A stretch of 17,208 bases of DNA, from NCBI GenBank assembly GCA_020025235.1, contig JAHHSL010000041.1, positions 1 to 17,208 of the forward strand, given 5' to 3'. Positions 1 through 9,600 of this stretch are shown piece by piece. A program made the position numbers and the translations under genes. This DNA comes from Ruthenibacterium sp. Its GTDB lineage: Bacteria; Bacillota; Clostridia; Oscillospirales; Ruminococcaceae. The notes under the pieces were generated by a model. That model was not told the DNA's origin. It made no database searches and saw only the letters and a list, made by a program, of their open reading frames with translations. Every line of letters starts with the position of its first letter. The first letter of the stretch is position 1.

Positions 1-687
1 ATCCTGTCCCGCCCTTTGTTCGGGGCAGGGATCTTCAAATGCGGCAAAGATGCCGTCCCACCTGCTTTGCGCTGCGGACAATGCCGCAAAGCGGAAATCC
101 GCCTGTGCGTTATCCTTTGCAGCGCCGACGGCAAGCACCTTCATGCCCGCCGCCTTGCCTGCCTGAACGCCCGTTGCGGCGTCTTCCACAACAAGACATT
201 CTTCCGGCCGGACGCCTGCGCGCTGTCCCGCTTTGCAGAACACTTCCGGATGCGGTTTGGAATGTGTGATATCCAGCCCGCTGACCACTGTATCCATTGA
301 AGCGGCAAGCTGCGTGCGTTCCAGGATCTCCGGCGCATTTTTGCTGGAAGATCCAACCGCCAGCACAACGCCCCGCTGTGCCAGCATGGCAAGCGTATCG
401 CGCACGCCTTCCAATACATCGTCGGGGCCAAGGCCCGACAGCATGCTGCGGTACAGCTCGTTCTTTTCCTGCGCAAGCGCCAGTTTTTCTTGTTCCGTAA
501 AGCTACGGCTGCTTTTTTCCAGTACGACCTCCAGCGATTCCATCCGGCTGACGCCGCGCTGGCGCATATTGTCGCTGCGATCGAACGGGACACCCAGCTG
601 ATCGGCAATCGCCTTCCATGCCTGATAGTGCAGCTCGTCCGTGGAGACAAGCACGCCGTCCAAATCAAAAATAACACATTTCAGCAT
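1..687 (-). CDS. pgmB: Beta-phosphoglucomutase (HAD superfamily), 3' end cut by window edge
   Basis: Converts beta-D-glucose-1-phosphate to glucose-6-phosphate in the cytoplasm, the step that follows GH65 phosphorolysis. The frame is open for 229 codons from the ATG at 687 to base 1 with no stop, so the protein is incomplete, but family members are about 220 residues, so little should be missing. Visible HAD motifs are FDLDGV with Asp8 (nucleophile) and Asp10 (acid/base); the beta-PGM signature RGVSRMESL at residues 44-52; motif II Ser at GSSSKN (112-117); Lys144 in SKPHPEVF; and the Mg-binding VVEDAATG with Glu168/Asp169. The RGVSR cap motif and the GH65 neighbour argue for beta-PGM over a generic phosphatase. 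The start lies 1 nt after the GH65 stop codon, with an AAGGGG-like ribosome site inside the end of that gene, so the two are probably translationally coupled. Confidence 0.9.
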   Translation of the reverse strand, partial: MLKCVIFDLDGVLVSTDELHYQAWKAIADQLGVPFDRSDNMRQRGVSRMESLEVVLEKSSRSFTEQEKLALAQEKNELYRSMLSGLGPDDVLEGVRDTLAMLAQRGVVLAVGSSSKNAPEILERTQLAASMDTVVSGLDITHSKPHPEVFCKAGQRAGVRPEECLVVEDAATGVQAGKAAGMKVLAVGAAKDNAQADFRFAALSAAQSRWDGIFAAFEDPCPEQRAGQD

Positions 688-688
688 T

Positions 689-3031
689 TTATAAAAGCCC
701 CTTTTTATTTTCCGTCGATGCGGTCCGCTTTTTGCCGCAGCACCAGTACACCACGGGAGCCTTTCCGCTTTCCTGCACAACACTCACGCCGTCATGCGTC
801 ACGGTAATGGCAAGGTCTGCACCGTGCCAGCGGATATGATAGGCAACGCGCGACCACTGCTCCGGCAGATGCGGCACAAACGAAAGCTCGCCGTCCGCTG
901 TGGTCGTCATGCCGCAGTAGCCCAGCGTCACGCACTGCCATGTGCCGCCCGCCGACGCCGCATGGATGCCTTCACGCGTATTGTGCTGGTTGTTTGTGAT
1001 GTCCACAAAGGCCGAACGGCACAGATATTCATATGCGTGCCGGCTTTCCCCGACGCGCAGCCCCATAAGGCAGTGGATGCTCGGGCTGAGCGACGAACGG
1101 TGCAGCGTGCGTTTTTCATAATAATCAAAGTTGATGCGCTGCGTCTCGGAGCTGAATTCATGTTCCATAAGATACATCAGCATCACAACGTCCGCCTGCT
1201 TGAGGATGCAGCGCTGCTCTCTGGGTACATTTTTCAGTGCCTTCGGCCACAGCGGCATATTGTTTTCGTCCCAGCTGTCGATCACCGCATCCGTCAGCTT
1301 GAAATATCCCTCAAACTGCTCTATGACGCTTGACGTGTCCGGCAGATAGATCTTATCCGCATGTGCGATCCAGTCGTCCGTTTCGCTCCGGGTAATGCCC
1401 AGCTTTCCGGTGACAGCCGCATAAACCTCCGGCTTTTCCGCTTTGTATTTTTCAAGATATTCTGCGGCCTTGCGGATATTCCAGCGCGCAAGATAGTTCG
1501 TGTATGCGTTGTTATCCACCGGCTCGTGCCATTCATCCGGCCCGGTGACCTTTCGGATCTCGTAACGATCCTTTTCTTTGTTATACTCAAGACGCGATAC
1601 CCAAAAGCGCGCCGTCTCGCACAGGATCTCCATACCGTGATTTTCAAAGAAATCATCGTCGCCCGTCAGCTCATAATAATGCACGCCGCCGTATGCGACC
1701 GCCGCCGTGACGTGATGCTCGTAATCTGCCACATAGCAGCGATAGCACGATCCGTCCGGCTCGATCGTCCACTGCGGGCACTCCTCGTCGCCCGTATCCG
1801 CCGATTCCCACGGATACTTTGCGCCCGAATAGCCGTTTTTCTTTGCGTTTTCGCGCGCTTTATCCAGCAGCAGATAGCGGTAATCCACCAGATTCCGCGC
1901 AACCTCCGGGAATACATAGTCAAAGAAGGGCAGCAAAAACAGTTCGGTATCCCAGAACGCATGGCCGCCGTATTCTTCGCCGTGGATCAGCTTTGCGCCG
2001 ATGTTCGTGCGGTTATCCGTCTGGCTCGGTGTGGACATCAGGTGGAAAATATTAAAGCGAACTGCTTTCTGCAGCGGGGCGTCGCCCGTGATCTCCAGAT
2101 CTGCACGCTTCCACAGGCGCGCATATTCCGCAGTGTGTGCGCGCAGCTCCGCATCAAAGCCTGTTTCCGTAAATTCGCGCAGGCGGCGCTCGGTTTCGCG
2201 GCGCACCTGATCGTTTGCCGTATCGCGGCCCGTGCACAGCGCGGCATATTTTTCGACGCAGATCGTCTCGCCCTCTTTGCAGTAAGCATCGACAAATTCA
2301 CATGCCGTTTCCCCATAGGGGCGGAAGGCGCGGCTTTTGAGGATATCGCCGCCCGCTGTATTCTTGATGCGCACGCTTGCAGCCGTTCCGACCGGGAGCT
2401 TGAAATCGCGCGTTTCGCTTTCCACATAGCAGCCGCCCCCGTCAATGGCATCCACGCACTTCGTATGCATGTGCTTGACGCGGAAACGCGGGAAATCAAT
2501 GAAGTTTGTCACCGTCGCATCGATTATGTTTTCAAACTCCAGCAGGCCGCCGTAGTTCAGCGGCGTGATCCACACCTTGAACGCGCCGCACCAGCCGTGT
2601 GCGCGGCTGACATATTTCAGGATCTCCACCTGTGTGCGGCGTCCGTCATCGGCCTGTGTGATATAGTGCTTTGCCACAAGGCCGTGCTTCATATCCAGAA
2701 CGCGGATATAATCCTCCGGCTCATCCCCTTCTTCGGGCGCGATCGGCTCGCACTGATAATACATTTTCAGCTTGCACCAATCCGGCGTGTTGGCAAGCTC
2801 CCTTTGAAATGCTTCGGATCGGTCGAACACACCGTGCACATAGTTTGCCGGCAGTGTGCGGCGGCAAAAGCCTTCTTCCGCGCTGGCGCGGCTGCCCATG
2901 TAGCCGCTTGCCAGCCCGAAAATGCTCTCGTAAACGATCTGTTCGCGCGGGTGGTAGCCCTCCTCGGCCACCAGCCATTCATCTTCCGCCAGCAGCTCCC
3001 TGATCGAAGCAGAAAATCGGTCTTTCCACAT
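689..3031 (-). CDS. GH65 inverting disaccharide phosphorylase (kojibiose/nigerose/maltose-phosphorylase type)
   Basis: Cytoplasmic enzyme expected to cleave an alpha-glucosidic bond with phosphate, giving beta-glucose-1-phosphate and an acceptor sugar. The 780 residues match the usual family length. Conserved blocks, in order, are FWDTE (359-363), VTGPDEWHE with the predicted general acid Glu500, the NNAYTN stretch after it, KQAD (611-614), the phosphate-site HRSSLSPS (644-651) and EGIHAASAGG (687-696). The phosphate-site block supports a phosphorylase rather than a hydrolase. Linkage specificity cannot be read from sequence alone; maltose, kojibiose, nigerose, trehalose, glucosylglycerol and glucosyl-rhamnose phosphorylases all sit in GH65. 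The start chosen is the ATG at 3031, because AAAGGAG lies 8 nt upstream of it; the in-frame ATG at 3049 has no properly spaced site and would overlap this one. The adjacent beta-phosphoglucomutase strongly supports the role. Confidence 0.92.
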   Translation of the reverse strand: MWKDRFSASIRELLAEDEWLVAEEGYHPREQIVYESIFGLASGYMGSRASAEEGFCRRTLPANYVHGVFDRSEAFQRELANTPDWCKLKMYYQCEPIAPEEGDEPEDYIRVLDMKHGLVAKHYITQADDGRRTQVEILKYVSRAHGWCGAFKVWITPLNYGGLLEFENIIDATVTNFIDFPRFRVKHMHTKCVDAIDGGGCYVESETRDFKLPVGTAASVRIKNTAGGDILKSRAFRPYGETACEFVDAYCKEGETICVEKYAALCTGRDTANDQVRRETERRLREFTETGFDAELRAHTAEYARLWKRADLEITGDAPLQKAVRFNIFHLMSTPSQTDNRTNIGAKLIHGEEYGGHAFWDTELFLLPFFDYVFPEVARNLVDYRYLLLDKARENAKKNGYSGAKYPWESADTGDEECPQWTIEPDGSCYRCYVADYEHHVTAAVAYGGVHYYELTGDDDFFENHGMEILCETARFWVSRLEYNKEKDRYEIRKVTGPDEWHEPVDNNAYTNYLARWNIRKAAEYLEKYKAEKPEVYAAVTGKLGITRSETDDWIAHADKIYLPDTSSVIEQFEGYFKLTDAVIDSWDENNMPLWPKALKNVPREQRCILKQADVVMLMYLMEHEFSSETQRINFDYYEKRTLHRSSLSPSIHCLMGLRVGESRHAYEYLCRSAFVDITNNQHNTREGIHAASAGGTWQCVTLGYCGMTTTADGELSFVPHLPEQWSRVAYHIRWHGADLAITVTHDGVSVVQESGKAPVVYWCCGKKRTASTENKKGLL

Positions 3032-3039
3032 TTCGGTTT

Positions 3040-3046
3040 CTCCTTT
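3040..3046 (-). promoter_or_regulatory. Ribosome binding site that sets the GH65 start
   Basis: AAAGGAG lies 8 nt before the ATG at 3031. It falls inside the 6-codon extension that would result from starting at the ATG at 3049, which argues for the shorter protein. Confidence 0.7.
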
Positions 3047-3075
3047 CATATCCTGTCAGTCGTCCAGCCTTCCGT

Positions 3076-6000
3076 TCAAAGGCAGCTCATGGCACGGCGG
3101 CCGGCTTCGGCAGCCGTTTCTTCGCTGCGCAGCGGCACGAACGCCATTTTCCATGCGTAATGCACCGGGAACGCCTTGTACTGTGCCAGTGCAGCCGGGC
3201 CGCAGCTTCCGCTGCCAAGGCCGGAATTGCGGTAATCCAGCTGCAGATACAGCCGGTCTTCCGGCACAAGGTCGCAGCTGTGCTGCGTTTTGCGCAGCTG
3301 GTCGTCGCTGTACGCGCGCACGGCAAAATCGATCGGCCTGTCGGCGGCAACTGCAAAGCCCGCGCCGTTTTCATCCGAAAGCACAGCCCAGCGCACGCCG
3401 GTGCGGTTTGCATTTTCCTGCGGGCAGGAATAAGCAAAGCCCATTTCCGCGGCATCCTGCTGCCAGATGTTATCCGACTGCGCCTGCCGGCTGTCGCAAT
3501 AACATTCACCCGGCCCGAATCCGCGCCATACGACGCGGTGCAAAGAGGCGGGGATATGGCTTTCCGTGCCGATTTTCGGCAGCTCCCTCGGGATCTTCGG
3601 CGTTTCGCGCGGCGCCATGGTCGTATAAAAATCGCCCGTAAAGGCCGCCGTCAGCGCGCCGTCCTCCTGCACACGGTATTCGATCGAAACATCGGTGCCC
3701 CAATCCAGTGCCGCCGGCGAAAATTTCCCCTTCACCGTGATGACAAGCGCATCCTTTTGCGTCTGCCAGTCGATGCTTTCCACACACATCTGCATCGAAT
3801 GAAGATGCTTTTCATCCCACATCGCCTTGTTGCGCATATCGTTATCGGTATATGCGCGGTTATAGTTCAGGATCGGGCCGTCTTCGATGATCTGCACGCC
3901 GTTTGCGCGGTAATCGCGCACGCGCCCGTACACCGGATCGAGCACGAAGGAAAAATCCCGGCCCGAAACCTTCAGCGTATAATCCGTCTGTTCGCATTGT
4001 GCAGGGCCTGCCGGCTGTTTTTCCGCCGCCTTTTCCTCGCGCAGCACACACGATGCACTGCCGCCCATGCGCGGCGGCACGCACTGCGTATCCTCAAAGC
4101 GCAGATTCAGCACCACCAGCGCGCCGTCCTGGCATCCCTGCGCAAGCCCCTGCGGCAGCTGCACTTCGGCTGTGGCGTGCGGCGCGACCGCCGGCAGCGC
4201 CACCGGGCACTCCCGCACCGTTTTTCCGTCACAGGTGACGGCTGCCGTGCACGCAAAGCCGGAAAGATCCAAAAAGTCAAAGCGGTTTTTCAGCGTGAAG
4301 GTGTTCTTTTTCAGATCGAAGCGTTCAACATGGATCGGCTGCGCCACGCGGGAATATTCCCAAAAGCCCGGCGTCGGCACACCGTCCGAACGGACAAGGC
4401 CATCCATGCAGAAATTACCGTTGTGGAATGCTTCGCCGTATTCGCCGCCGAACCGGTACAGCTCCGTGCCGTCAGCTCTTTTTTCATAGATCCCGTGATC
4501 CTTAAATTCCCACACGAAAATACCCTGGATCCGGTTGGAATGTTCGCAGATATCGAAATATTCCTTCAGGCTGCCCGGGCCGTTGCCCATTGCATGCGCA
4601 AATTCACAGTGAATGTGCGGGCGCTTGGGTTCCAGCTGCAGATCCAGTTCCGCCAGCTCCCCGATCGTCGAATACATCGTGCTGGAAACATCCACCGCCT
4701 CGTTTTTGAAATCGCCCTCATAATGCACCGGACGGCTCGGCTCGTTCCGCTTGCACCAATCATACATGGCTTTGAAGTTCGGGCCGTATGCCGATTCGTT
4801 GCCCAGCGACCAGATCACAACGCAGGCGCGGTTGCGGTCACGGCCGACCATGCGGATCACGCGGTCCAGATATACCTCTTTCCATTCGGCGTCGCTGTTC
4901 AGCTCTTTATCGCGTCCCAGCGGTTCCAGCCCGTGGGATTCCAGATCACATTCATCAATGACATAAAGCCCCAGTTCATCGCAGATATCATAGAAGAACG
5001 GATTGTTGGGATAATGCGAACAGCGGATCGCATTGAGCCCCGCATCCTTGATCAGGCGCAGCTCCTGTTCTGTCTGTTCTTTTGTGATGGCGCGGCCTGT
5101 TTTCGCATTGAATTCGTGCCGGTTCACTCCGCGCATGAAAATGGGGCTTTCGTTCACCAGCAGAACGCCATCCCGGATTTCAATATGACGGAAGCCGACC
5201 TTCTGCGGCACCGCCTCGGTCAGCTGCCCTGCGGCATCGTAAACCGAAACGATCACGGTATACAGATGCGGCGTTTCCGCCGTCCACGCCGATACGCCTT
5301 TCACGCGCACTTCGCTCTCGCCGTTTTCCGCCCTTGCCAGGATTTTTCCTGTTTCGCCGCGCACTTCCAGCACCGTGTGTCCGCCTTCTTCGGAAACCGG
5401 CAGGACCGGGCGCAGGATGCCTTCGCCGGTTTCGGTGTCATAATCGGGGTCAAGCACACAGTTTACAAGGCGGCAGGCCGGGCGGTGCAAAAGCAGCACG
5501 TCGCGCGTGATCCCGCCCAGCCACCACATATCCTGGTCTTCCAGATACGAACCGTCGCTGTACTGATACACTTCCACCGTCAGCAGATTTTCGCCCTTGC
5601 GGCAAAGTTCGGTGATATCAAACTCGCTGGGCATCCGGCTGCCCTGTGAATAGCCCGCCGCTTTGCCGTTTACAAATACATGAAATGCGCTTTCCACGCC
5701 CTCGAAGCGCAGCATCACACGCCCGTCGTCCGGGTCTTCCACCCGAAACGCGCGGCGGTACACGCCGGTTTCATTGTGCGCCGGCACATGCGGGGGCATC
5801 GTGGGGAATGGGTACAAAAGGTCGGTATAATGATTTTTGCCGTACCCGGCAAACTGCCAGTTCAGCGGAACGGCAATGGACGGTGCCTTCGGATCATACG
5901 GCTTTGAAAGCAGCTGTTCTGGCACCTTCAGCGGGGAGGAAAACCAGCTGAAGTTCCATTCGCCGTTCAGGCTCTGTGCACGGGAGGTTTCGCCGCCCTG

Positions 6001-6108
6001 TGCCGCAAGCTCTGCGTCTTCATACGGGTAAAAATGCACCCGGGGCGCAAGGCGTCCGCGCTCGAGTACCTTCTGATTGTTCCAGTCGAATTGACCCAAA
6101 TTCATCAT
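3076..6108 (-). CDS. lacZ: GH2 beta-galactosidase, LacZ type
   Basis: Large retaining beta-galactosidase, 1010 residues against about 1024 for E. coli LacZ, predicted cytoplasmic because no signal peptide is seen. It has the five-domain GH2 layout: jelly-roll start with LNGEW and GGITRDV (198-204), immunoglobulin-like domains, the TIM barrel from about residue 325 (GVNRHEFN, then IRCSHYPN), the acid/base Glu438 in SLGNESAYG and the nucleophile Glu502 in HCEFAHAMGN, then a C-terminal Bgal-small-chain-type domain. Likely job: removing beta-linked galactose from an imported oligosaccharide, though activity on a different aglycone than glucose is possible. The ATG at 6108 has GAAGGAG 8 nt upstream and overlaps the stop of the MFS gene (ATGA), which implies translational coupling. 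A 44-bp gap separates its stop from the GH65 start. Confidence 0.95.
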   Translation of the reverse strand: MMNLGQFDWNNQKVLERGRLAPRVHFYPYEDAELAAQGGETSRAQSLNGEWNFSWFSSPLKVPEQLLSKPYDPKAPSIAVPLNWQFAGYGKNHYTDLLYPFPTMPPHVPAHNETGVYRRAFRVEDPDDGRVMLRFEGVESAFHVFVNGKAAGYSQGSRMPSEFDITELCRKGENLLTVEVYQYSDGSYLEDQDMWWLGGITRDVLLLHRPACRLVNCVLDPDYDTETGEGILRPVLPVSEEGGHTVLEVRGETGKILARAENGESEVRVKGVSAWTAETPHLYTVIVSVYDAAGQLTEAVPQKVGFRHIEIRDGVLLVNESPIFMRGVNRHEFNAKTGRAITKEQTEQELRLIKDAGLNAIRCSHYPNNPFFYDICDELGLYVIDECDLESHGLEPLGRDKELNSDAEWKEVYLDRVIRMVGRDRNRACVVIWSLGNESAYGPNFKAMYDWCKRNEPSRPVHYEGDFKNEAVDVSSTMYSTIGELAELDLQLEPKRPHIHCEFAHAMGNGPGSLKEYFDICEHSNRIQGIFVWEFKDHGIYEKRADGTELYRFGGEYGEAFHNGNFCMDGLVRSDGVPTPGFWEYSRVAQPIHVERFDLKKNTFTLKNRFDFLDLSGFACTAAVTCDGKTVRECPVALPAVAPHATAEVQLPQGLAQGCQDGALVVLNLRFEDTQCVPPRMGGSASCVLREEKAAEKQPAGPAQCEQTDYTLKVSGRDFSFVLDPVYGRVRDYRANGVQIIEDGPILNYNRAYTDNDMRNKAMWDEKHLHSMQMCVESIDWQTQKDALVITVKGKFSPAALDWGTDVSIEYRVQEDGALTAAFTGDFYTTMAPRETPKIPRELPKIGTESHIPASLHRVVWRGFGPGECYCDSRQAQSDNIWQQDAAEMGFAYSCPQENANRTGVRWAVLSDENGAGFAVAADRPIDFAVRAYSDDQLRKTQHSCDLVPEDRLYLQLDYRNSGLGSGSCGPAALAQYKAFPVHYAWKMAFVPLRSEETAAEAGRRAMSCL

Positions 6109-7307
6109 AATGTCTGCTCCTTCTCTTTTTGTCTGCCAAGTATCGGTGCAATAAAAATCATAAACAACACCGCAGCGCAGAGCATAAGCCCTGCCGCAGC
6201 GGCAAAAACAAGGCCGATCTTCCCGCGTCCCAGCAAAAAGCCGGACAGCAGCGCCGCCAAAGCGCCCACCGCGCCTTTTGTCAGTGAACGCGCACCCGCA
6301 TAAATATCCTTCTGCCGGTCGTCCAGCATCAGATAGGTGACCGAATCGATCATGTTTTTAAGCATGGTCTCCGCGCCCGCGCGCAACAGGAACAGCAGCA
6401 CGAATACTGCCGTGCCGGTGCAGAAGGTCATGCCGAGGCTGATGCAGATCAGCACCGCATAGCCCGCCAGATACACACCCGGACGATACATGCGTCTGCG
6501 CTGTATTTTCGGCGTATACAGCGCAAAAAGGAAAATGCATACCGAACTGCAGGTCATCAGCGTCGAAATCCGCCCGTCCTGCCAGTCAAGCCGGTATTTT
6601 AAAATCAGGTTTGCAAACGGGCCGATCAGATTCCCGAGTGCACCGTGCAGCGCGATCACAGCAAGAAAGGAAAAGAAACGGCGGTCTGCCACTTTTCGCA
6701 GCGGTATTTTCGCCGCCTGTTTTTCGCCCGTTTCCTGCTGTTTCCTGCGGTCGTTTTCCAGCAGCGTCATGCGCATTGTGCCAACCGCAAGTGTAATGCC
6801 GCCCGAAAGCGCAAGCGTCCCGCGGTAGCCGATATACTGCGGCAGACGCCCCGCAAGGAACGTGCCTGCCGCGGCGCACAGCGCAAACACCGCAAAGGAT
6901 ACGCTGTACGCCGTCACCCGTTCGGCGTCCCTTTCGCAGGACTGATACATCACCTGCACTTCCGACACTTCCACCATGGTCATGCCGATGGCAACAAGGA
7001 TCATCGGCACAGCAATCGTCCCGGTCGTGCTTACCGCATACAGAACTTCGCCCGCTCCGATCGTCAAAACGCCCGCCGCATACAGATTGCGGCGGCCGGT
7101 TTTCTGTGCAAGAAAGCCCAGCGGCAGTGCACAGGCGCCCATAATGACGATGCCGGCGCTTGTCAGCCCGCCGATAGACGCCGCATCCATGCCGAGCGAA
7201 AGGAAGAACAGGTTCAGGATGAATCCGTAGATCCCCATCGAAACACCGTAAACCGCTTCCGTGCCGATATAGATCCGGGCCTGTCTGCTGACGATCCCTG
7301 TGTACAT
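6105..7307 (-). CDS. MFS transporter, 12-helix type, probably sugar or glycoside
   Basis: Integral membrane protein of 400 residues with about 12 hydrophobic segments in two halves separated by a charged cytoplasmic loop near residues 185-210 (ENDRRKQQETGEKQ). The loop between helices 2 and 3 has the MFS motif A-like GFLAQKTGRR (64-73). The substrate is not evident from sequence. Its position between GH3 and the beta-galactosidase suggests uptake of a small glycoside or export of a released sugar or aglycone. The ATG at 7307 follows AGGAG with 8 nt spacing, 31 bp after the GH3 stop; its own stop overlaps the lacZ start by 4 nt. It is not a GPH/LacS-type carrier by visible motifs, but this cannot be excluded. 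Confidence 0.85.
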   Translation of the reverse strand: MYTGIVSRQARIYIGTEAVYGVSMGIYGFILNLFFLSLGMDAASIGGLTSAGIVIMGACALPLGFLAQKTGRRNLYAAGVLTIGAGEVLYAVSTTGTIAVPMILVAIGMTMVEVSEVQVMYQSCERDAERVTAYSVSFAVFALCAAAGTFLAGRLPQYIGYRGTLALSGGITLAVGTMRMTLLENDRRKQQETGEKQAAKIPLRKVADRRFFSFLAVIALHGALGNLIGPFANLILKYRLDWQDGRISTLMTCSSVCIFLFALYTPKIQRRRMYRPGVYLAGYAVLICISLGMTFCTGTAVFVLLFLLRAGAETMLKNMIDSVTYLMLDDRQKDIYAGARSLTKGAVGALAALLSGFLLGRGKIGLVFAAAAGLMLCAAVLFMIFIAPILGRQKEKEQTL

Positions 7308-7338
7308 AGCGCTTTCTCCTTTCCGGAATTTCCGCAGC

Positions 7339-9594
7339 TTACACTTTATCTATGTATTCCTGTGCCAGCTCTGCGATCCTCTGCTCCAGCTTTGCCGCGG
7401 TCGGCGGAGAACACAGATCGACAAAATTCCGCGCGGGGTAGCTTAAAAACAGCGATTGTCCCATGCGCTCGATTTTGCTTTCATCGAACCGCGGGTCGTT
7501 TTTCTTCCTGTCTGCGATCATCTCATCGCGGATGATCCTGCCCGCTTCGCGCAGCTGCGCGTCGGCCAGCAGGTGGCGCACCGCAACATTCTGATCGAGC
7601 ACCGCGTGTTCGTAATCGCCGGTTTTTACGTTTACTTCCACCGCTGCGCGGATATCGCGGCTGTGGTGCGCCGCTTCAAAGCGATACACACCGTCCTGCA
7701 CGAAAAAGCGGTTTTCCTTTTCCGACCACACGGCAAGATCCTGCGCGGTGACGGCAAACGAAACCTGCGCGCTTTCGCCCGGTGCAAGCTCGATGCTTTC
7801 AAAGCTTTTGAGCTGGCGCACATAGCCCCAGCGCCCCGATTCCTGCGAAACGTAAAGCTGCACTACCTCGCGCCCTGCCCTGCTGCCTGTGTTGCGCACA
7901 GTGACAGTCAGGTTCAGCACTTCATCCGCGGCAAGCGTTTTTCTGCAGGCGCGCATATCTTCATAGGCAAAGGCCGTGTAACCTTCGCCCTGTCCGAACG
8001 CAAAAAGCGGTTCGATCTTTCGTTTATCATACCAGCGGTATCCCACATAGATGCCCTCGGCGTAATCGACGGTATCCCCATCGCCGGGGAAATTCCCGAA
8101 GGACGGCGTATCCTCCAGACGTGCCGGAAACGTTTCCGCAAGCCGTCCGGTCGGTTCCGCTTCACCCGAAAGCACCTTTGCCAGTGCCGAACCCGCCGCC
8201 TGTCCGGGGAGATAGGCCATGAGGATGCTTTTGACGTCCTTTGCCCACGGCATTGCAACCGCAGACCCCGCAAACAGCACGACGACCGTGTTCGGGTTTT
8301 GCCGCGCAACGCGCCGGATCAGTTCGTTGTGCACGTCCGGCAGCTCCAAATCGGCGCGGTCAAAACATTCTTCCTCAAAGCTGTCCGGCAGTCCGGCAAA
8401 CACAACGGCCATCTGTGCTTGTGCCGCCGCCTGTTCCGCCTGCGCCAAAAGCGCCTCGTTCCGGGTTCCGTCCAGCGTATAGCCCTCGCTGTACGTCATG
8501 GCAGGGAACGTCTTTTGCAGGAAATCCAGCGGGATCTCCAGCCCCTGCGGGCTGACATGGGCACTGCCGCCGCCCTGATACCGCGGCTGCTCTGCAAAAG
8601 CGCCGATCACCGCGATTTCGGTCTGCGGCGCTGCCGGCAGCAGCGAGCCTTCGTTTTTCAAAAGCACCATGGCGCGCGCCGCGATTTCCGATGCAAGCGC
8701 CCGATGCGCCCCGGCGTCGAACGGCACGGGGGTCTTTCGCTTTTCAAGGCGCCGCTGCACCAGCTGCAGCTGACGCAGCACACAGGCGTCCAGCTCCTGT
8801 TCCGTCAGCGCGCCGCCGGCAAGTGCATCGTATACTTCTTTGTCAAAGCGTCCGTGCGAATCGGGCATTTCCAGATCCACACCCATGCGCACACCGCCTG
8901 CCCGGCTGTTCACCGAGCCCCAGTCGCTGATGACAGCACCCTGAAAGCCCCACTGCCCGCGCAGTATATCGCGGATCATCGGATGTTCGGACATCTGGAT
9001 CCCGTTCACTCGGTTATACGCGCTCATCACGGTTTCCGGCTGCGCTGTGCGCACCGTCTTTTCAAAGCTTTTGAGATAAATTTCATGCAGTGCACGGCCG
9101 CCTACCCGCGCGTTCACCGTCATGCGGCAGTATTCCTGATTGTTGACGGCAAAATGCTTCAGGCATGCACCCGTTCCGTTTTCCTGCAGGCTTTGCACAT
9201 AGGCGCACGCCATTTCCGACGCAAGGTACGGATCTTCCGAAAGATATTCAAAATTTCTTCCGCACAGCGGGCTGCGCTTGATGTTCACACCCGGCCCAAG
9301 CAGAAGATCCAGTGAAGCCGCGCGGCATTCTTCTGCAAGTGCCTGTGCCAGACGGCGCGCAAGGCTTGTGTCCCATGTGGAGGCAAGCGCCGCCATTGCG
9401 GGATAGCAGATTGCCGGAATGCTGTCGCGTGTGCGGTTATCCGTTTCGATCCGCAGGCCGTTCGGCCCGTCCGCCATTGAAATTGCCGGAACCGGCGGCT
9501 GCTGCATTTGCTTTGTATGCCAGTCCCCCTCGCCGGAAAGATATTCCACCTTCTGACGAAGCGTCATTTTGCTGATGATTTTTGAAGGGGTCAT
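7339..9594 (-). CDS. GH3 beta-glucosidase-type glycosidase
   Basis: Retaining exo-acting glycoside hydrolase, probably cytoplasmic (no signal peptide), removing terminal beta-glucose or a related beta-sugar. The 751 residues show the full GH3 layout: TIM barrel with DGPNGLR (42-48), GRNFEYLSEDP (112-122), KHFAVNNQE (146-154) and the nucleophile Asp224 in VISDWGS; the second alpha/beta domain with the FEEECFDR segment (406-413) that should carry the acid/base Glu (usual pattern ExEGxDR, here Cys410 replaces Gly); and a fibronectin-III-like domain at about 553-655. A further stretch of about 95 residues follows to the C-terminus. The start is the ATG at 9594 because AAGGAGG sits 6 nt upstream; an in-frame upstream start at 9717 would run through the hairpin at 9681-9713. 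Substrate specificity (glucose, xylose, or other) is not resolved. Confidence 0.92.
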   Translation of the reverse strand: MTPSKIISKMTLRQKVEYLSGEGDWHTKQMQQPPVPAISMADGPNGLRIETDNRTRDSIPAICYPAMAALASTWDTSLARRLAQALAEECRAASLDLLLGPGVNIKRSPLCGRNFEYLSEDPYLASEMACAYVQSLQENGTGACLKHFAVNNQEYCRMTVNARVGGRALHEIYLKSFEKTVRTAQPETVMSAYNRVNGIQMSEHPMIRDILRGQWGFQGAVISDWGSVNSRAGGVRMGVDLEMPDSHGRFDKEVYDALAGGALTEQELDACVLRQLQLVQRRLEKRKTPVPFDAGAHRALASEIAARAMVLLKNEGSLLPAAPQTEIAVIGAFAEQPRYQGGGSAHVSPQGLEIPLDFLQKTFPAMTYSEGYTLDGTRNEALLAQAEQAAAQAQMAVVFAGLPDSFEEECFDRADLELPDVHNELIRRVARQNPNTVVVLFAGSAVAMPWAKDVKSILMAYLPGQAAGSALAKVLSGEAEPTGRLAETFPARLEDTPSFGNFPGDGDTVDYAEGIYVGYRWYDKRKIEPLFAFGQGEGYTAFAYEDMRACRKTLAADEVLNLTVTVRNTGSRAGREVVQLYVSQESGRWGYVRQLKSFESIELAPGESAQVSFAVTAQDLAVWSEKENRFFVQDGVYRFEAAHHSRDIRAAVEVNVKTGDYEHAVLDQNVAVRHLLADAQLREAGRIIRDEMIADRKKNDPRFDESKIERMGQSLFLSYPARNFVDLCSPPTAAKLEQRIAELAQEYIDKV

Positions 9595-9600
9595 CGGGTT

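Noticed and set aside
141..677. A 178-codon minus-strand frame over the left edge
   Set aside because: It is out of frame with the beta-phosphoglucomutase reading, which has complete HAD motifs; the 178-codon frame has an implausible Trp/Arg/Cys-rich composition.
3160..5649. An 829-codon open frame antisense to the beta-galactosidase gene, with similar long antisense frames at 1361-3160, 7456-9315 and 11625-12953
   Set aside because: They lie opposite strongly supported enzyme and binding-protein genes, have Cys/His/Arg-rich compositions without domain motifs, and are expected by-products of GC-biased codon use.
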